Source: DASXMT01 sp963812965 (GTDB lineage Bacteria; Actinomycetota; Acidimicrobiia; Acidimicrobiales; RAAP-2). From it: a stretch of DNA of 64,000 bases. The translations under genes were made by a program, and so were the position numbers. The stretch is from assembly GCA_963812965.1 (NCBI GenBank), contig CAWEXG010000002.1:1-64000 (forward strand), given 5' to 3'. Below the pieces are notes generated by a model that ran no database searches, was not told the origin of the DNA, and was given only the letters and a program-made list of their open reading frames with translations. Every line of letters begins with the position of its first letter. Positions within the stretch are counted from its first letter, which is position 1. Shown piece after piece: positions 26,864 to 35,630 of the stretch.

Positions 26864-28702
26864 CTACCAACGGCTATTAGCGGGCCGATACCAAGCCTGA
26901 ATCCCACCCTCACGAGAGTTGGCCGGCCGACCCAAGAGCCACTCGAAATAGGGAATGACCAACTCCGGCTTCACGCCGATTGGTTGCACCAGCACGCTGC
27001 GCACGTTCCAAGCATTGAGTTGGCTAGTAGTCTGGGCGCGCATGGCGGGAGTTTCAGGTAGAGGTGTGCCGTTTTCCAGTTCGATGAGTGCGGTCGTCAC
27101 AAGGGTTGTCCGGAACGGCGGGAGCACGGGAGGGTTCCCGGGGCTGGGAACCACGAAATGTCCCGCCGGCATCTTGAATCGGAGACCGGACGCCAGTTGC
27201 CAGAGCTCAGATGTGCTGTTGGATGCTGATGGGGACGGGTACAACACGGCCACGCTACCCGTCGGGATCGCATTGACGGATGGCGACCAGAAATAGGCGG
27301 GAACTTGGGCGGTAGTCAGTGTGTAAGGCCACGCCGGAATAAGAGGAACAGCGATGGCGAAGGCTAGGAAGGCAGGCACGGCCCATGCTGCGATCCGTTT
27401 CCACCCGTTTGCCTGGGGCGGACGATCAAGACTCAGGTAGTAGGCCCGGATGCGATCCAGAACGATGGCAAGGACCACGGCAGCGCAGAGAACGACATAG
27501 AGGGAGTACCTGGCCGTCACGGCGTTGTCGAAGAGTGGTAGATGGTCGATCAGAGCCTCGGGAAGAGGTATCGGCGTGACGTGGTGCCACACCACCAGCC
27601 GGGATCCGAGGGACAGAATGAATGTGGCAAGACCCACCAAGGCCACTACCCGCACGATCGGAACCCGCCGCCATAAGACGACGATGCCGACGACGAGCAG
27701 AATGATCAACGGGATTCCCAGGTACGACCCGTTCTCTGACAAGGCCCCGGCGAAAGTATCGGTCGTAGCCGTCCAAGCCGGCACGTTCAAGTGAAGCATC
27801 GAGTTGGGTACGAGTGGGCCCAGCAGGTCTGCTCGATACAGCGAGGTCGTCTGGATGATTCCGGAGACGTGCGCAGCGCCGGACACGAAGTACCACGCCG
27901 GATAGACCAAGACGACGGCAACGACAACACCGGCCTTGGCCAGCGACGCCAGGACGAGTCCCAAACGCGCCCGTCCCTCGGCCGGAAACAGAATGAAGGC
28001 GACGATGAGGCCGATGGCGGCTACGACCAGAGTCGCGGCCAGGACCTCGATCGAGATGAAGAATTGAAGGATCACCAATACGGCAGCCACGACCCACCGA
28101 CGGTTTGGTTGACTCCTCGTGACGATCTCATGGAAGGTGAGAAGGATCAGCGGCGGCAGGGGCACGAAGACAAGATGAAGGTGCCCGAGCCCTTGTCCGG
28201 CCATGTAGGGCGAGAAGCCGTACAGCAGTCCACCAATGAATGCGGCTGGCCTCCAGGCTACAAACCGCCGACAAAGGGCGTAACCGCCCAAGGCGGAGAG
28301 CGGAAAGGCCAACATGAAGAGTGCGGTCACGCTGACAAAGACGTTGGTGGCGAAAGTCAGCGGTGCGGCAAGGACCCCGAGCAACGGAAGGCTGGTATTG
28401 GTGACCCCGTTGGCGCCGAAGGGATAGTTGCCCCAGTCAGTGAAGAGCGGGTTGTGTCCGTGGATGATGGCGCTCGGAACCCACTGCAGGAACCAGGCGT
28501 ACTCCTCGACGTCAGCTCCGATGCCGGCAAACCGAGTCTGACCGGCATTCCACAGATGCCAATACGGGATCAGGCCCACCAGGCAATAGATGACGGTGAC
28601 GATGACCAACGGGTAGCGCTGGCGCACAGGTACCCGGGTGGAGTGCCTGGATACACCGGTCCCTCGGATAGCGAGATCTGGGGTGGGCTGGGCTAGCGAC
28701 AC
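26864..28702 (-). CDS. Large polytopic membrane protein, GT-C/YfhO-like
   Basis: Integral membrane protein with about 11-12 hydrophobic segments, starting YPLVIVTVIYCLVGLIPYW, followed by a long periplasmic loop with an acidic motif (GIGADVEEYAWFLQW) and DWGNYPFGANG, and a C-terminal extracytoplasmic domain of about 140 residues (FWSPSVNAIPTGSVAVLYP to WYRPANSRW). The layout resembles GT-C glycosyltransferases that act on lipid-linked sugars; no exact family is claimed. GTG at 28702 is chosen because GAGAGG lies 11 bases upstream; the frame stays open to 29014 and an ATG at 28807 is possible. It converges on the UBP gene and is divergent from the small gene at 29122. Confidence 0.6.
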   Translation of the reverse strand: MSLAQPTPDLAIRGTGVSRHSTRVPVRQRYPLVIVTVIYCLVGLIPYWHLWNAGQTRFAGIGADVEEYAWFLQWVPSAIIHGHNPLFTDWGNYPFGANGVTNTSLPLLGVLAAPLTFATNVFVSVTALFMLAFPLSALGGYALCRRFVAWRPAAFIGGLLYGFSPYMAGQGLGHLHLVFVPLPPLILLTFHEIVTRSQPNRRWVVAAVLVILQFFISIEVLAATLVVAAIGLIVAFILFPAEGRARLGLVLASLAKAGVVVAVVLVYPAWYFVSGAAHVSGIIQTTSLYRADLLGPLVPNSMLHLNVPAWTATTDTFAGALSENGSYLGIPLIILLVVGIVVLWRRVPIVRVVALVGLATFILSLGSRLVVWHHVTPIPLPEALIDHLPLFDNAVTARYSLYVVLCAAVVLAIVLDRIRAYYLSLDRPPQANGWKRIAAWAVPAFLAFAIAVPLIPAWPYTLTTAQVPAYFWSPSVNAIPTGSVAVLYPSPSASNSTSELWQLASGLRFKMPAGHFVVPSPGNPPVLPPFRTTLVTTALIELENGTPLPETPAMRAQTTSQLNAWNVRSVLVQPIGVKPELVIPYFEWLLGRPANSREGGIQAWYRPANSRW

Positions 28703-29121
28703 TGTCGAAAATGCCTCTCGGGGATGTGGACGAGATAATAGGGACCCGGGAGTCCATTCGACGGGATCGTGGAAGTTTGACGCTTCAGACCCTTGAACGT
28801 CGTGCATCCTGCAGTGGACGTGATCGGGGAGGTGCCTGACCCCGAGACTGGCGTCAAGGCACTTCGCTGCGCTTCGTTCCTCCGGACGGCCATTGGCCGG
28901 CCCTGACTCCCGCCTCGTGGCCAGGAGAGGGCAGCCATCCAGCATCGACTGACCACCTGCTGGCAGCGGTGTGCCGAGATGATGGGTCGGTGCCTCTGGC
29001 GCCGGGGCGGACACTCAACCCAGATCCGGTGTGATCGAGGGTGCCGTGTCCGTACCGGTCCGCCTCTTGCGGCGAGAAGCCGCCTTCCTATGGTCATGGA
29101 CGAGAGCACGAGGAAAACGAG
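28703..29121. other. Intergenic or 5'-extension region
   Basis: If the membrane protein starts at 28702 this 419-bp stretch has no gene. The minus-strand frame remains open through most of it but its translation is polar and shows no domain. It must contain divergent promoters for the two neighbours; none is recognised with confidence. Confidence 0.4.
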
Positions 29122-29487
29122 ATGGATCAGGACAGCACGAACAGTGATGTGTACAACGCCATCGAGGTGCGGCTATCACGATTGGAGGTGGCGGTGGGAC
29201 GGCAACCCGTGGAACTTCGGACACGGCGACTGGTGGTGGTCGATGAGCACGACACCCCGAGAATCGTCGGCGAGGTGCACAGCGGAGGGATGGCGGAACT
29301 ATGACTCGACGCCGGTGGTCGAAGCGGTGACGAATCGGCATCGGTGTCCGTCTTTGCCACCGGCGGGGACCGTCACGTGGTGCTCACCACCTCGGGCCGT
29401 AGCGAGACGCACGTGGCTACCGGTCTGCCGGCTGACCTCGTAGCCATAGCGTCGGCCGAGCAGGGCGAGCGAGTTCCCTTCCGGTGA
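29122..29487 (+). pseudogene. Small conserved-looking protein interrupted by an in-frame TGA
   Basis: ATG at 29122 follows GAGGAAAACGAG. The frame reads MDQDSTNSDVYNAIEVRLSR...DEHDTPRIVGEVHSGGMAEL, then TGA (29302-29304), then continues in the same frame LDAGGRSGDESASVSVFATG...ATGLPADLVAIASAEQGERV to a stop at 29485-29487. Codon use stays like a coding sequence across the stop. One C-to-T change (CGA to TGA, giving AELRLDAG) would explain it. As assembled, the product is 60 residues; the full frame would give about 121. Function unknown. Possibilities are sequence error, a nonsense mutation or readthrough; no selenocysteine machinery is visible. Confidence 0.6.
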
Positions 29488-29502
29488 GGTCTCGGGGCAG
29501 CC

Positions 29503-29715
29503 TCAGACCGCCAGCACCTCGTCTCGGACGAGATGGAGGTGAACCATCTGAGGACGATCTGCATCCTGGAAGTGGCACGTCACCGCATCTCGCACCATGG
29601 CGCGTAGCTCAACCAGATCGTTGGCCTCGGTGAAGATCGGCTCGCCGAGGGCGCGTGCCGTGTAGCCCCCTTCGGGGGCCTCTTCAACGAGAAACACGAG
29701 CTCAACACCGGCCAT
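29503..29715 (-). CDS. Small HicB-like protein
   Basis: Seventy residues starting MAGVELVFLVEEAPEGGYTA and containing RALGEPIFTEANDLVELRAM, the beta-beta-alpha pattern of HicB-like/DUF1902-type proteins (often mis-annotated in databases as a 2-oxoisovalerate dehydrogenase fragment). HicB proteins are antitoxins to the HicA RNase, but no HicA-like dsRBD gene is adjacent on either side, so this may be an orphan or may have another role. ATG at 29715 is chosen; the frame extends upstream without a convincing start. Confidence 0.6.
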   Translation of the reverse strand: MAGVELVFLVEEAPEGGYTARALGEPIFTEANDLVELRAMVRDAVTCHFQDADRPQMVHLHLVRDEVLAV

Positions 29716-29860
29716 GACAGAGACGGTAGCAGCGGTAAGGCTTTGGCTAGAGCCAGTGGCAGCTATGGCTCCTGCGGTAGCTAGCGAAGAAGGTGGTGGA
29801 GTGGGGTCGGAACCGGCGTCAAGCCCACGTGGTCCACCAAATGGGGTCAACCCCACACAG

Positions 29861-29884
29861 TGGAGATGATGGTGGAGATGATGG
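29861..29884. repeat. 12-bp tandem duplication at the 3' end of tRNA-Ala
   Basis: TGGAGATGATGG occurs twice in direct succession. One copy straddles the 3' end of the tRNA (acceptor strand and CCA); the other lies just outside. It may be a replication slip or a remnant of a tRNA-targeted integration; no integrase is nearby. Confidence 0.7.
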
Positions 29885-29946
29885 GACTCGAACCCACGAC
29901 CCCCTGCTTGCAAAGCAGGTGCTCTAGCCAGCTGAGCTACATCCCC
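29870..29946 (-). tRNA. tRNA-Ala (UGC)
   Basis: The minus strand gives a complete cloverleaf: acceptor GGGGATG paired with CATCTCC, D arm GCTC..GAGC, anticodon stem CCTGC/GCAGG with anticodon TGC, T arm GTGGGTTCGAGTCCCAT, and an encoded CCA end. The anticodon TGC reads alanine codons. Confidence 0.95.
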
Positions 29947-30011
29947 TCGTTGTGGGCTCCGGCCTCCAGCTTTTCCTCTAAAGGTCTGACAAGCCCCCCG
30001 CTATGGCGCTG

Positions 30012-30025
30012 AGCGCACGTGCGCT
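30012..30025. promoter_or_regulatory. Perfect 14-bp palindrome
   Basis: AGCGCACGTGCGCT lies between the ppa stop and tRNA-Ala. It could be a regulator site or chance in GC-rich DNA; no partner is known. Confidence 0.35.
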
Positions 30026-30089
30026 TTGGGCAAGAGGAACCCAGAGACAGAATAGGCGACCGGCCGCAGCACCTCGATCAAATGACAGC

Positions 30090-30590
30090 TCAGCCTTCTG
30101 CGTGCTTGGCTCGCTCGAAGGAGCTCTCGATCTCCGCCCACGCCGCGTCCACGCCTTCGAAATCACCGATCTCGGTTCCCTTGCCTGGCTCGAGGTCTTT
30201 GTACACCTCGAAGAAGTGGGCGATCTCGTGGGTCAGGTGCGCAGGAAGGTCATCGATGTCGTGGACGTTGTTCCACATCGGGTCACCGCAGGCCACGGTG
30301 ATGATCTTGGCATCGGGCCCCTTCTCGTCCGACATCCAGAAGACGCCCACTGGACGTGTGTCCACCAGACATCCCGGGAAGGTGGGCTCGTCGATCATGA
30401 CCAGGGCGTCCAACGGATCGCCATCCTCCGCCAATGTGTCAGGAACGAACCCGTAGTCGGATGGGTAGAACGTGGCCGAGAAAAGTCTGCGATCGAGGCG
30501 AATGATGTGGCGCTCATGGTCGTACTCGTACTTATTGCGGCTTCCCCGTGGGATCTCCACGATGACCTCGATCGATCGGGGCTCGCTCAT
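30090..30590 (-). CDS. ppa: Inorganic pyrophosphatase
   Basis: Soluble family I pyrophosphatase that hydrolyses PPi to phosphate. ATG at 30590 (MSEPRSIEVIVEIPRGSRNKYEYD) is placed nine bases after AGGAG; an ATG two codons upstream is too close to that site. Family residues are visible: EIPRGSRNKYEY, the signature DGDPLDALV with its metal-binding Asp residues, and YKDLEPGK. The 166-residue length is typical. It is divergent from polyphosphate kinase, placing cytosolic PPi removal next to polyphosphate metabolism; a membrane pyrophosphatase lies at the end of the window. Confidence 0.95.
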   Translation of the reverse strand: MSEPRSIEVIVEIPRGSRNKYEYDHERHIIRLDRRLFSATFYPSDYGFVPDTLAEDGDPLDALVMIDEPTFPGCLVDTRPVGVFWMSDEKGPDAKIITVACGDPMWNNVHDIDDLPAHLTHEIAHFFEVYKDLEPGKGTEIGDFEGVDAAWAEIESSFERAKHAEG

Positions 30591-30822
30591 CTTCATCGCT
30601 CCTACCTTCCATACATTCGCAACGCCTCTGCTCCACGATGAAACCTAGAAGATCTCCGAGGCGCCCAGACCCTGGATTTACCTGGGGTGGTTGCCACCTG
30701 CATCAACCAGCGTCGTACGACCTGCACCGTATCGGTATGGTGCCTCATCCCTGGCCGTCCGGCCAAGAGAGCTCGGGATGCCAGCAGCTGAGACCGCCGG
30801 TATCGTTGGAAGATGAGCGCGG

Positions 30823-32979
30823 ATGATGTTGCTCGCACCGCACACGACCGGCCCTGCAGGGCAGGGGCCGCGTTACTTCGCCCGCCAGCTCTCGGACCTG
30901 GACTTCAACGATCGGCTTCTCGATCTGGCCGCTGAGGAGCAGACGCCTCTTCTGGAGCGGGTCAAGTTCCTGACGCTGTTCAGCGAGCGGCTCGACGAGT
31001 TCTTCCAGGTCCATGTGGCCGGCCTGAAACGACAGGTCTCGGCCGGTATCCAGACACGGTCACTCAACGGGATGACGCCCGATGAGCTCCTTCGAGCAGT
31101 CCAGGCGTCGCTCACCACGATGCTCGCACGCCAGGAGGCGCTCCTGGTCAACGAGTTGCTCCCAGAGCTGTCCCAGGCGCAGATCGAGCTTTGTGACTGG
31201 GACACGCTGGGCTCAGGTGACCAAGCTCATCTTCGGGAGATCTTCGATCGGCTCATCCTTCCGGTGGTGACTCCGTTGACGGTCGACCCCAGCCACCCGT
31301 TCCCCTACCTGTCGAACCTCTCGTTGAACGTCGGGGTCGAGGTCAGGAGCCGAAGCACCGAGGAGACCCGTTTTGCTCGTGTCAAGGTTCCTCCCAATGT
31401 CCCCCGGTTGCTGAAGCTGCCCGAAGGGGACCGGTTCGTCCCGATCGAGCAGGTCCTGATCGCGTTCATCGGGGAGCTGTTCCCTGGGATGCAGACAGGT
31501 GAGCCGTGCGTGTTCCGGGTCACCCGCGACGCCGATCTCGCGCTCGAGGACGATGCCTCCGACGATCTCCTGCTGGCGCTGCAGGAGGAGCTCCGACGCC
31601 GCCGGTTCCTACCCGTTGTGCGCCTCGAGGTGGATACCCGGACCTCGGAAGTCTCCGTCGAACGTCTGACCACGGAGCTGGGTCTGGCTTCGGGGGACGT
31701 CTACCGGTTCAACGGCCCTCTCGGTCTCGACTGTCTCTGGGCATTGCATGCGCTCGATCGGCCAGCGCTCCACGACGAGCCCTGGACGCCGCTGGTCCCC
31801 CCGGCGTTGGCCGTTGTCGACCGTGACGAGGACGTGGGCATCTTCTCGGTGCTCGATCGCCGGGACGTCTTGGTTCACCACCCCTACGACTCGTTCTCGG
31901 CGTCGGTCGAGGAGTTCATGTCGGAAGCTGCAGACGACCCGCACGTGCTTGCCATCAAACAGTGCCTCTACCGCACTTCAGGGGATAGTCCGGTGGTGGC
32001 TTCCCTGGTACGTGCCGCTGAGCACGGGAAGCAGGTAGCGGTTCTGGTCGAAGTCACTGCCCGCTTCGACGAAGAGGCGAACATCGTGTGGGCCCGAGCG
32101 CTCGAAGAAGCCGGTGCTCACGTGATCTACGGGCTCATGGGGTTGAAGACCCATGCCAAGACCACCTTGGTGGTCCGTCAGGACGGCAACGATGTTCGCC
32201 GGTACTGCCACGTGGGAACCGGCAACTACAACCCTAAGACGGCGCGGATGTACGAAGACCTCGGCGTGCTGTCCTCCCGGCCTGAGCTCGGCGCCGATGT
32301 GACCCGGTTCTTCAACTACATCACCGGGTTCAGCCAGCCCCCGCACTACGAGGAGCTGGTCACCTCGCCTGGGGGCATCCGAGACTTCATCGTGGAGCAG
32401 ATTGCCAACGAGGCGAAGGCGGGTACCGACGGACGCGTGGTCATCAAGATCAACGGTCTCGACGACCCTGCTGTCATCGACGCCCTCTACGATGCGTCTG
32501 CGGCTGGGGTTTCCATTGATCTGGTGATCCGAGGCATCTGTTGCCTGCGACCGGGCGTACCGGGTCTCTCGGAGACGATCCGGGTCCGGTCCATCGTCGG
32601 CCGTTTCCTGGAGCACTCGAGGATCTTCCGGTTCGGTGGCTCATCCGAAGAGCCGGCGCGGTTCTACATCGGTTCGGCCGATCTCCGCCGCCGGAATCTC
32701 GATCGGCGTGTCGAGGCGATGATCCCGGTGGTCGACTCGGAAGCGGTACGCCAGCTCGAAGAGGTTCTGAGTATCAACCTGGCTGACGATTCGCAGGCGT
32801 GGTCACTGCGACCGGATGGCAACTGGCAGCGCGTCCCGAAAACAGCCGGCATCGCCACCCAGGAGGTGTTGGCCAACGAGGCACTCGAGCGCAGTGCTCC
32901 CCCGGACGACTCCCGGCGCCCCCGGTCTGCCCAGCACAAGAGCGTGGGTGGTTGGGGACGCCACCGACGTCGCTCCTGA
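30823..32979 (+). CDS. ppk1: Polyphosphate kinase 1
   Basis: Transfers the gamma phosphate of ATP reversibly to polyphosphate. About 718 residues with all PPK1 domains: N domain (YFARQLSDLDFNDRLLDLA), head domain, and two catalytic domains. The autophosphorylated His is in RYCHVGTGNYNPKTARMYED; the second conserved His is in LEHSRIFRFGG. ATG at 30823 is used because the domain starts soon after; an ATG at 30812 is in another frame and would require an indel. Divergent from ppa across about 230 bp. The gene is intact over 2.1 kb, which contrasts with its frameshifted neighbours. Confidence 0.95.
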   Translation: MMLLAPHTTGPAGQGPRYFARQLSDLDFNDRLLDLAAEEQTPLLERVKFLTLFSERLDEFFQVHVAGLKRQVSAGIQTRSLNGMTPDELLRAVQASLTTMLARQEALLVNELLPELSQAQIELCDWDTLGSGDQAHLREIFDRLILPVVTPLTVDPSHPFPYLSNLSLNVGVEVRSRSTEETRFARVKVPPNVPRLLKLPEGDRFVPIEQVLIAFIGELFPGMQTGEPCVFRVTRDADLALEDDASDDLLLALQEELRRRRFLPVVRLEVDTRTSEVSVERLTTELGLASGDVYRFNGPLGLDCLWALHALDRPALHDEPWTPLVPPALAVVDRDEDVGIFSVLDRRDVLVHHPYDSFSASVEEFMSEAADDPHVLAIKQCLYRTSGDSPVVASLVRAAEHGKQVAVLVEVTARFDEEANIVWARALEEAGAHVIYGLMGLKTHAKTTLVVRQDGNDVRRYCHVGTGNYNPKTARMYEDLGVLSSRPELGADVTRFFNYITGFSQPPHYEELVTSPGGIRDFIVEQIANEAKAGTDGRVVIKINGLDDPAVIDALYDASAAGVSIDLVIRGICCLRPGVPGLSETIRVRSIVGRFLEHSRIFRFGGSSEEPARFYIGSADLRRRNLDRRVEAMIPVVDSEAVRQLEEVLSINLADDSQAWSLRPDGNWQRVPKTAGIATQEVLANEALERSAPPDDSRRPRSAQHKSVGGWGRHRRRS

Positions 32980-33058
32980 TCGACTTCTTGACGCCACTGC
33001 CCCGCCCTCGGTGGCTGTGCCGCCGGCTCCCTTCGAGCACCGGCGGCGCCTCACGACG

Positions 33059-34024
33059 CTAGGTCGTGATGGCGTCGATGCGAGCGAGGACGTCGTTCGT
33101 CAACTGAGGGATGACGTCGAGGGCAGCCAGGTTCTCGGGGACCTGCTCCGTCGCTGGCGCCGGTGATGACCGAGGAGACGTGCGGGTTCTTGGCACACCA
33201 GGCGATGGAGAGCTGCGCCAGCGTGCAGCCGAGCTCCTGGGCGACCGAGCGCAGCTCTCTGACCTGCTCGTTGCGACTCTCGTCCGTCAACCTCGTCGGC
33301 AACCACTCGTCGCCGGGCAGTGTGGCCCGGCTCCCCTCGGGAATCCCGTCGAGGTACTTGCCCGTCAGGAGGCCCGAGCGCAAGCGGGCTCCACGTGGTG
33401 AGCCCGAGGCCGAGCTCGCTCGTAGAGCTGGAGCGAACTCTCTCGACGCGATCGCGTGCCAAGAGGTTGTACTGGGGCTGCTCGACCACCGGCTTGTGCA
33501 GGTGATGGCGCTCGGCGAGTCCCGACGGCCTCCCGGATCGCCTCCGCCGACCAGTTCGACGTGCCCCAGTAGAGCGCCTCGCCGCTCGTGACGATGTCGT
33601 GCATCGCCCACACGGTCTCCTCGATCGGCGTCTCGGGGTCGGGCGAGTGGCAGTAGACGAGGTCGACGAAGTCGAGGCCGAGCCGATCCAGCGACGGCCT
33701 CGATCGCCTGCAGGAGGTACTTGCGGTTCAGCGTTTCCGTCGTGTTGACGCCGTGATGGATCCCCCAGAAGAACTTGGTCGAGACGACGAAGTCCTGCGC
33801 GGGGCCACCCGAGGCGCGCGAGCGCCTCACCCATGACCGCTCGGACTCGCCCTGCGCGTAGACCTCGGCGTTGTCGAAGAAGTTGACCCCGCCGTCGTAG
33901 GCGGCGGCCATGCAGTCGGCGGCGAGCCCGACGTCCAGCTGGGCCCGAAGGTCACCCAGGATCCGAGGCACAGCTCGCTGACCTTCAGGCCGGACGCTCC
34001 GAGTCGTCGATACTCCATCTTCAT
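33059..34024 (-). pseudogene. Aldo/keto reductase (potassium-channel beta-subunit type), broken by frameshifts
   Basis: NAD(P)H-dependent oxidoreductase of the AKR superfamily. ATG at 34024 has GGGAGG seven bases upstream. Read across frames the protein gives [37 protein letters not shown] with the catalytic Asp/Tyr, [16 protein letters not shown] with the catalytic Lys, [37 protein letters not shown] and [20 protein letters not shown]. The set resembles KCNAB/YghZ-like reductases. At least five frame changes are needed (near 33950, 33840, 33690, 33520, 33420, 33140), ending at a stop at 33059-33061. Order and length are complete, so low-quality sequence is more likely than decay. It converges on ppk1. 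Confidence 0.8.
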
Positions 34025-34070
34025 GGTGTCGCCTCCCGTAACGGATATGGTGGCTGACCTGCTGTTTCAG

Positions 34071-34148
34071 TGGTCGGGCTGCCCGGATTTGAACCGGGGA
34101 CCTCTGCGTCCCGAACGCAGCGCGCTAACCAAACTGCGCCACAGCCCG
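34071..34148 (-). tRNA. tRNA-Pro (CGG)
   Basis: The minus strand folds as acceptor CGGGCTG/CAGCCCG, anticodon stem CTGCG/CGCAG around loop TTCGGGA (anticodon CGG), and T arm CCCCGGTTCAAATCCGGG, with encoded CCA. It sits between the reductase and the CorC-like gene. Confidence 0.95.
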
Positions 34149-34192
34149 TGGGTCGGAACCGGGGTAAGACCGGGACCGGACCAGACGAGATG

Positions 34193-35150
34193 CTACCCGA
34201 CGGTTGCGCCAGCGCTTCCCGGCTTGCCCCGTGCAGAGTCCCGGTCCGGTCCCCGATCCGGCTCCGGCTCCACCGACCGGCATCGTCGGGCAACCACCTT
34301 GGCGACGCGACGTCTGTCCATCTCGGCTACACGGAGCTCCCAACCGCCCACTTCGAGCACCTCGCCCTCCGTAGGGATATGGCCGAAGCCGTCGAACAGG
34401 AAGCCGCCGAGGGTGACGTACTCGCCATCAGGGAGGTCGATATCCATACGGTCCCGGACCTCGTCCACGTTCATCCGTCCGTCCACCAACCATCTGGTGC
34501 CATCAACTCGTACCACGTCCGGCTCGTCGTCAGGATCGAACTCGTCTGGCAGATCACCCACCAGTGCTCCGAGAAGATCCTTGACCGTCAAGACACCTTC
34601 CACCCCACCATGCTCGTCCACCACCACGGCGAACGCTCGCCGCTGCCGGCGCATCTCGGCCAGGACGTCGAGCACCAGCCGGGACTCGGGAACGAGGAAC
34701 GGTTGCCGGAGGCGTCGGGAGATGTCGATGGTGTCGGGCTCGGGTCGGCCCAGCACCGTCTCCTCTGGCTTCACGCGCGATCAACCGTCCGGTGCCCACC
34801 TTCCATCCGGCGCGGAAGAGGTCGTTGACGAACAGCACGCCGATCAGATCGTCGAGGTTCTCGTCGTAGACGGGGAAACAACTGTGGCCGGTCTCCCGGA
34901 CGGCACGGGTGACGTCTTCAGCAGTCAACGGGATCGAGAGCGCCACCACGTCGACTCTCGGCGTCATGACCTCCCGGACAACCGTGTCACGCAGATCTTC
35001 CAGGGCTTCGACGATGAACTGTTCCTGAGCATCGGCAGCGACGGAGCGAGCACCTCCACCGTTGCCGGTCCTGTTTCGCCCGCCCGCCCGTGACCCGACT
35101 CGATGATGGTCGGTTGGTGGGGGCTTCTCGTCGGGATGGCGTCCGAACAT
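34193..35150 (-). CDS. CorC/hemolysin-like protein with two CBS domains (one frameshift)
   Basis: Cytosolic CBS-pair protein with a C-terminal transporter-associated (CorC_HlyC) domain, of the type linked to Mg/Co efflux or membrane stability. ATG at 35150 starts MFGRHPDEKPPPTDHH; no membrane domain precedes the CBS pair, so it is CorC-like rather than full-length CNNM/HlyC. CBS1 contains VVREVMTPRVDVVALSI and FPVYDENLDDLIGVLFVNDL; CBS2 contains RQPFLVPESRLVLDVLAEM and VDEHGGVEGVLTVKDLLG; the C domain has LPDGEYVTLGGFLFDGFGHIP. One indel near 34775, between RLIA and KPEETVLG, breaks the frame. In many bacteria corC is near ybeY/phoH; those genes are not here. Confidence 0.83.
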
Positions 35151-35182
35151 TGTGCGGGTGACGATCGCAGGTGTGCGAGCGC

Positions 35183-35620
35183 TCAGGCCCCCACCGCCGA
35201 GGGAGAGTCGGAGACGATCGAGAGGGGTTGGTAGGACTCGTCGAAGTACGTACCGCCGTCGAGGAGCGAGCTCACGGCTCGTCGGAGCCGGATCGGATCG
35301 AGCGGCTTCACCACCCACCCCTCGGCCCCGGAACGCCGAGCCAAGAAAACATCCGGCCGACGGTCGAGGAGCATGAGGACAGGAACGTGGTCCAGGTTGT
35401 CGTACGACTCCTCGAGCCGGAGCTCCAGGCAGACGGCCATGCCTCCCATGTTGCCCATCTGAAGGTCCACCACGACCAAGTCGACCATCTCTTCGGCCAC
35501 CTCGGCCAGGACAGCGGGTCCCGAGCGTGCCTCTTTGATCTCGATGTCCGGCCGGCTGGCGATGGCGGTCACCTCGGCCCGAACAGAAGGAGCGTCGCTG
35601 GCCACGAGAACGGTTCGCAC
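35183..35620 (-). CDS. Stand-alone response-regulator receiver protein
   Basis: CheY-like single receiver domain with no output domain, about 145 residues. GTG at 35620 starts VRTVLVASDAP; the frame extends upstream with low-complexity sequence that overlaps the next gene and is not used. The phosphoacceptor Asp is in VDLVVVDLQMGNMGG, the acidic pocket uses the Asp in ASDAP, and the conserved Lys is in GWVVKPLDP. No histidine kinase is adjacent. The gene follows the ArsA pair on the same strand by 10 bp, so a shared operon is likely. Confidence 0.8.
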   Translation of the reverse strand: MRTVLVASDAPSVRAEVTAIASRPDIEIKEARSGPAVLAEVAEEMVDLVVVDLQMGNMGGMAVCLELRLEESYDNLDHVPVLMLLDRRPDVFLARRSGAEGWVVKPLDPIRLRRAVSSLLDGGTYFDESYQPLSIVSDSPSAVGA

Positions 35621-35630
35621 AGTATGGAGA

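Noticed and set aside
29820..29946. Active integration site at tRNA-Ala
   Set aside because: The 12-bp duplication is suggestive, but no integrase, excisionase or phage gene is present within the window.
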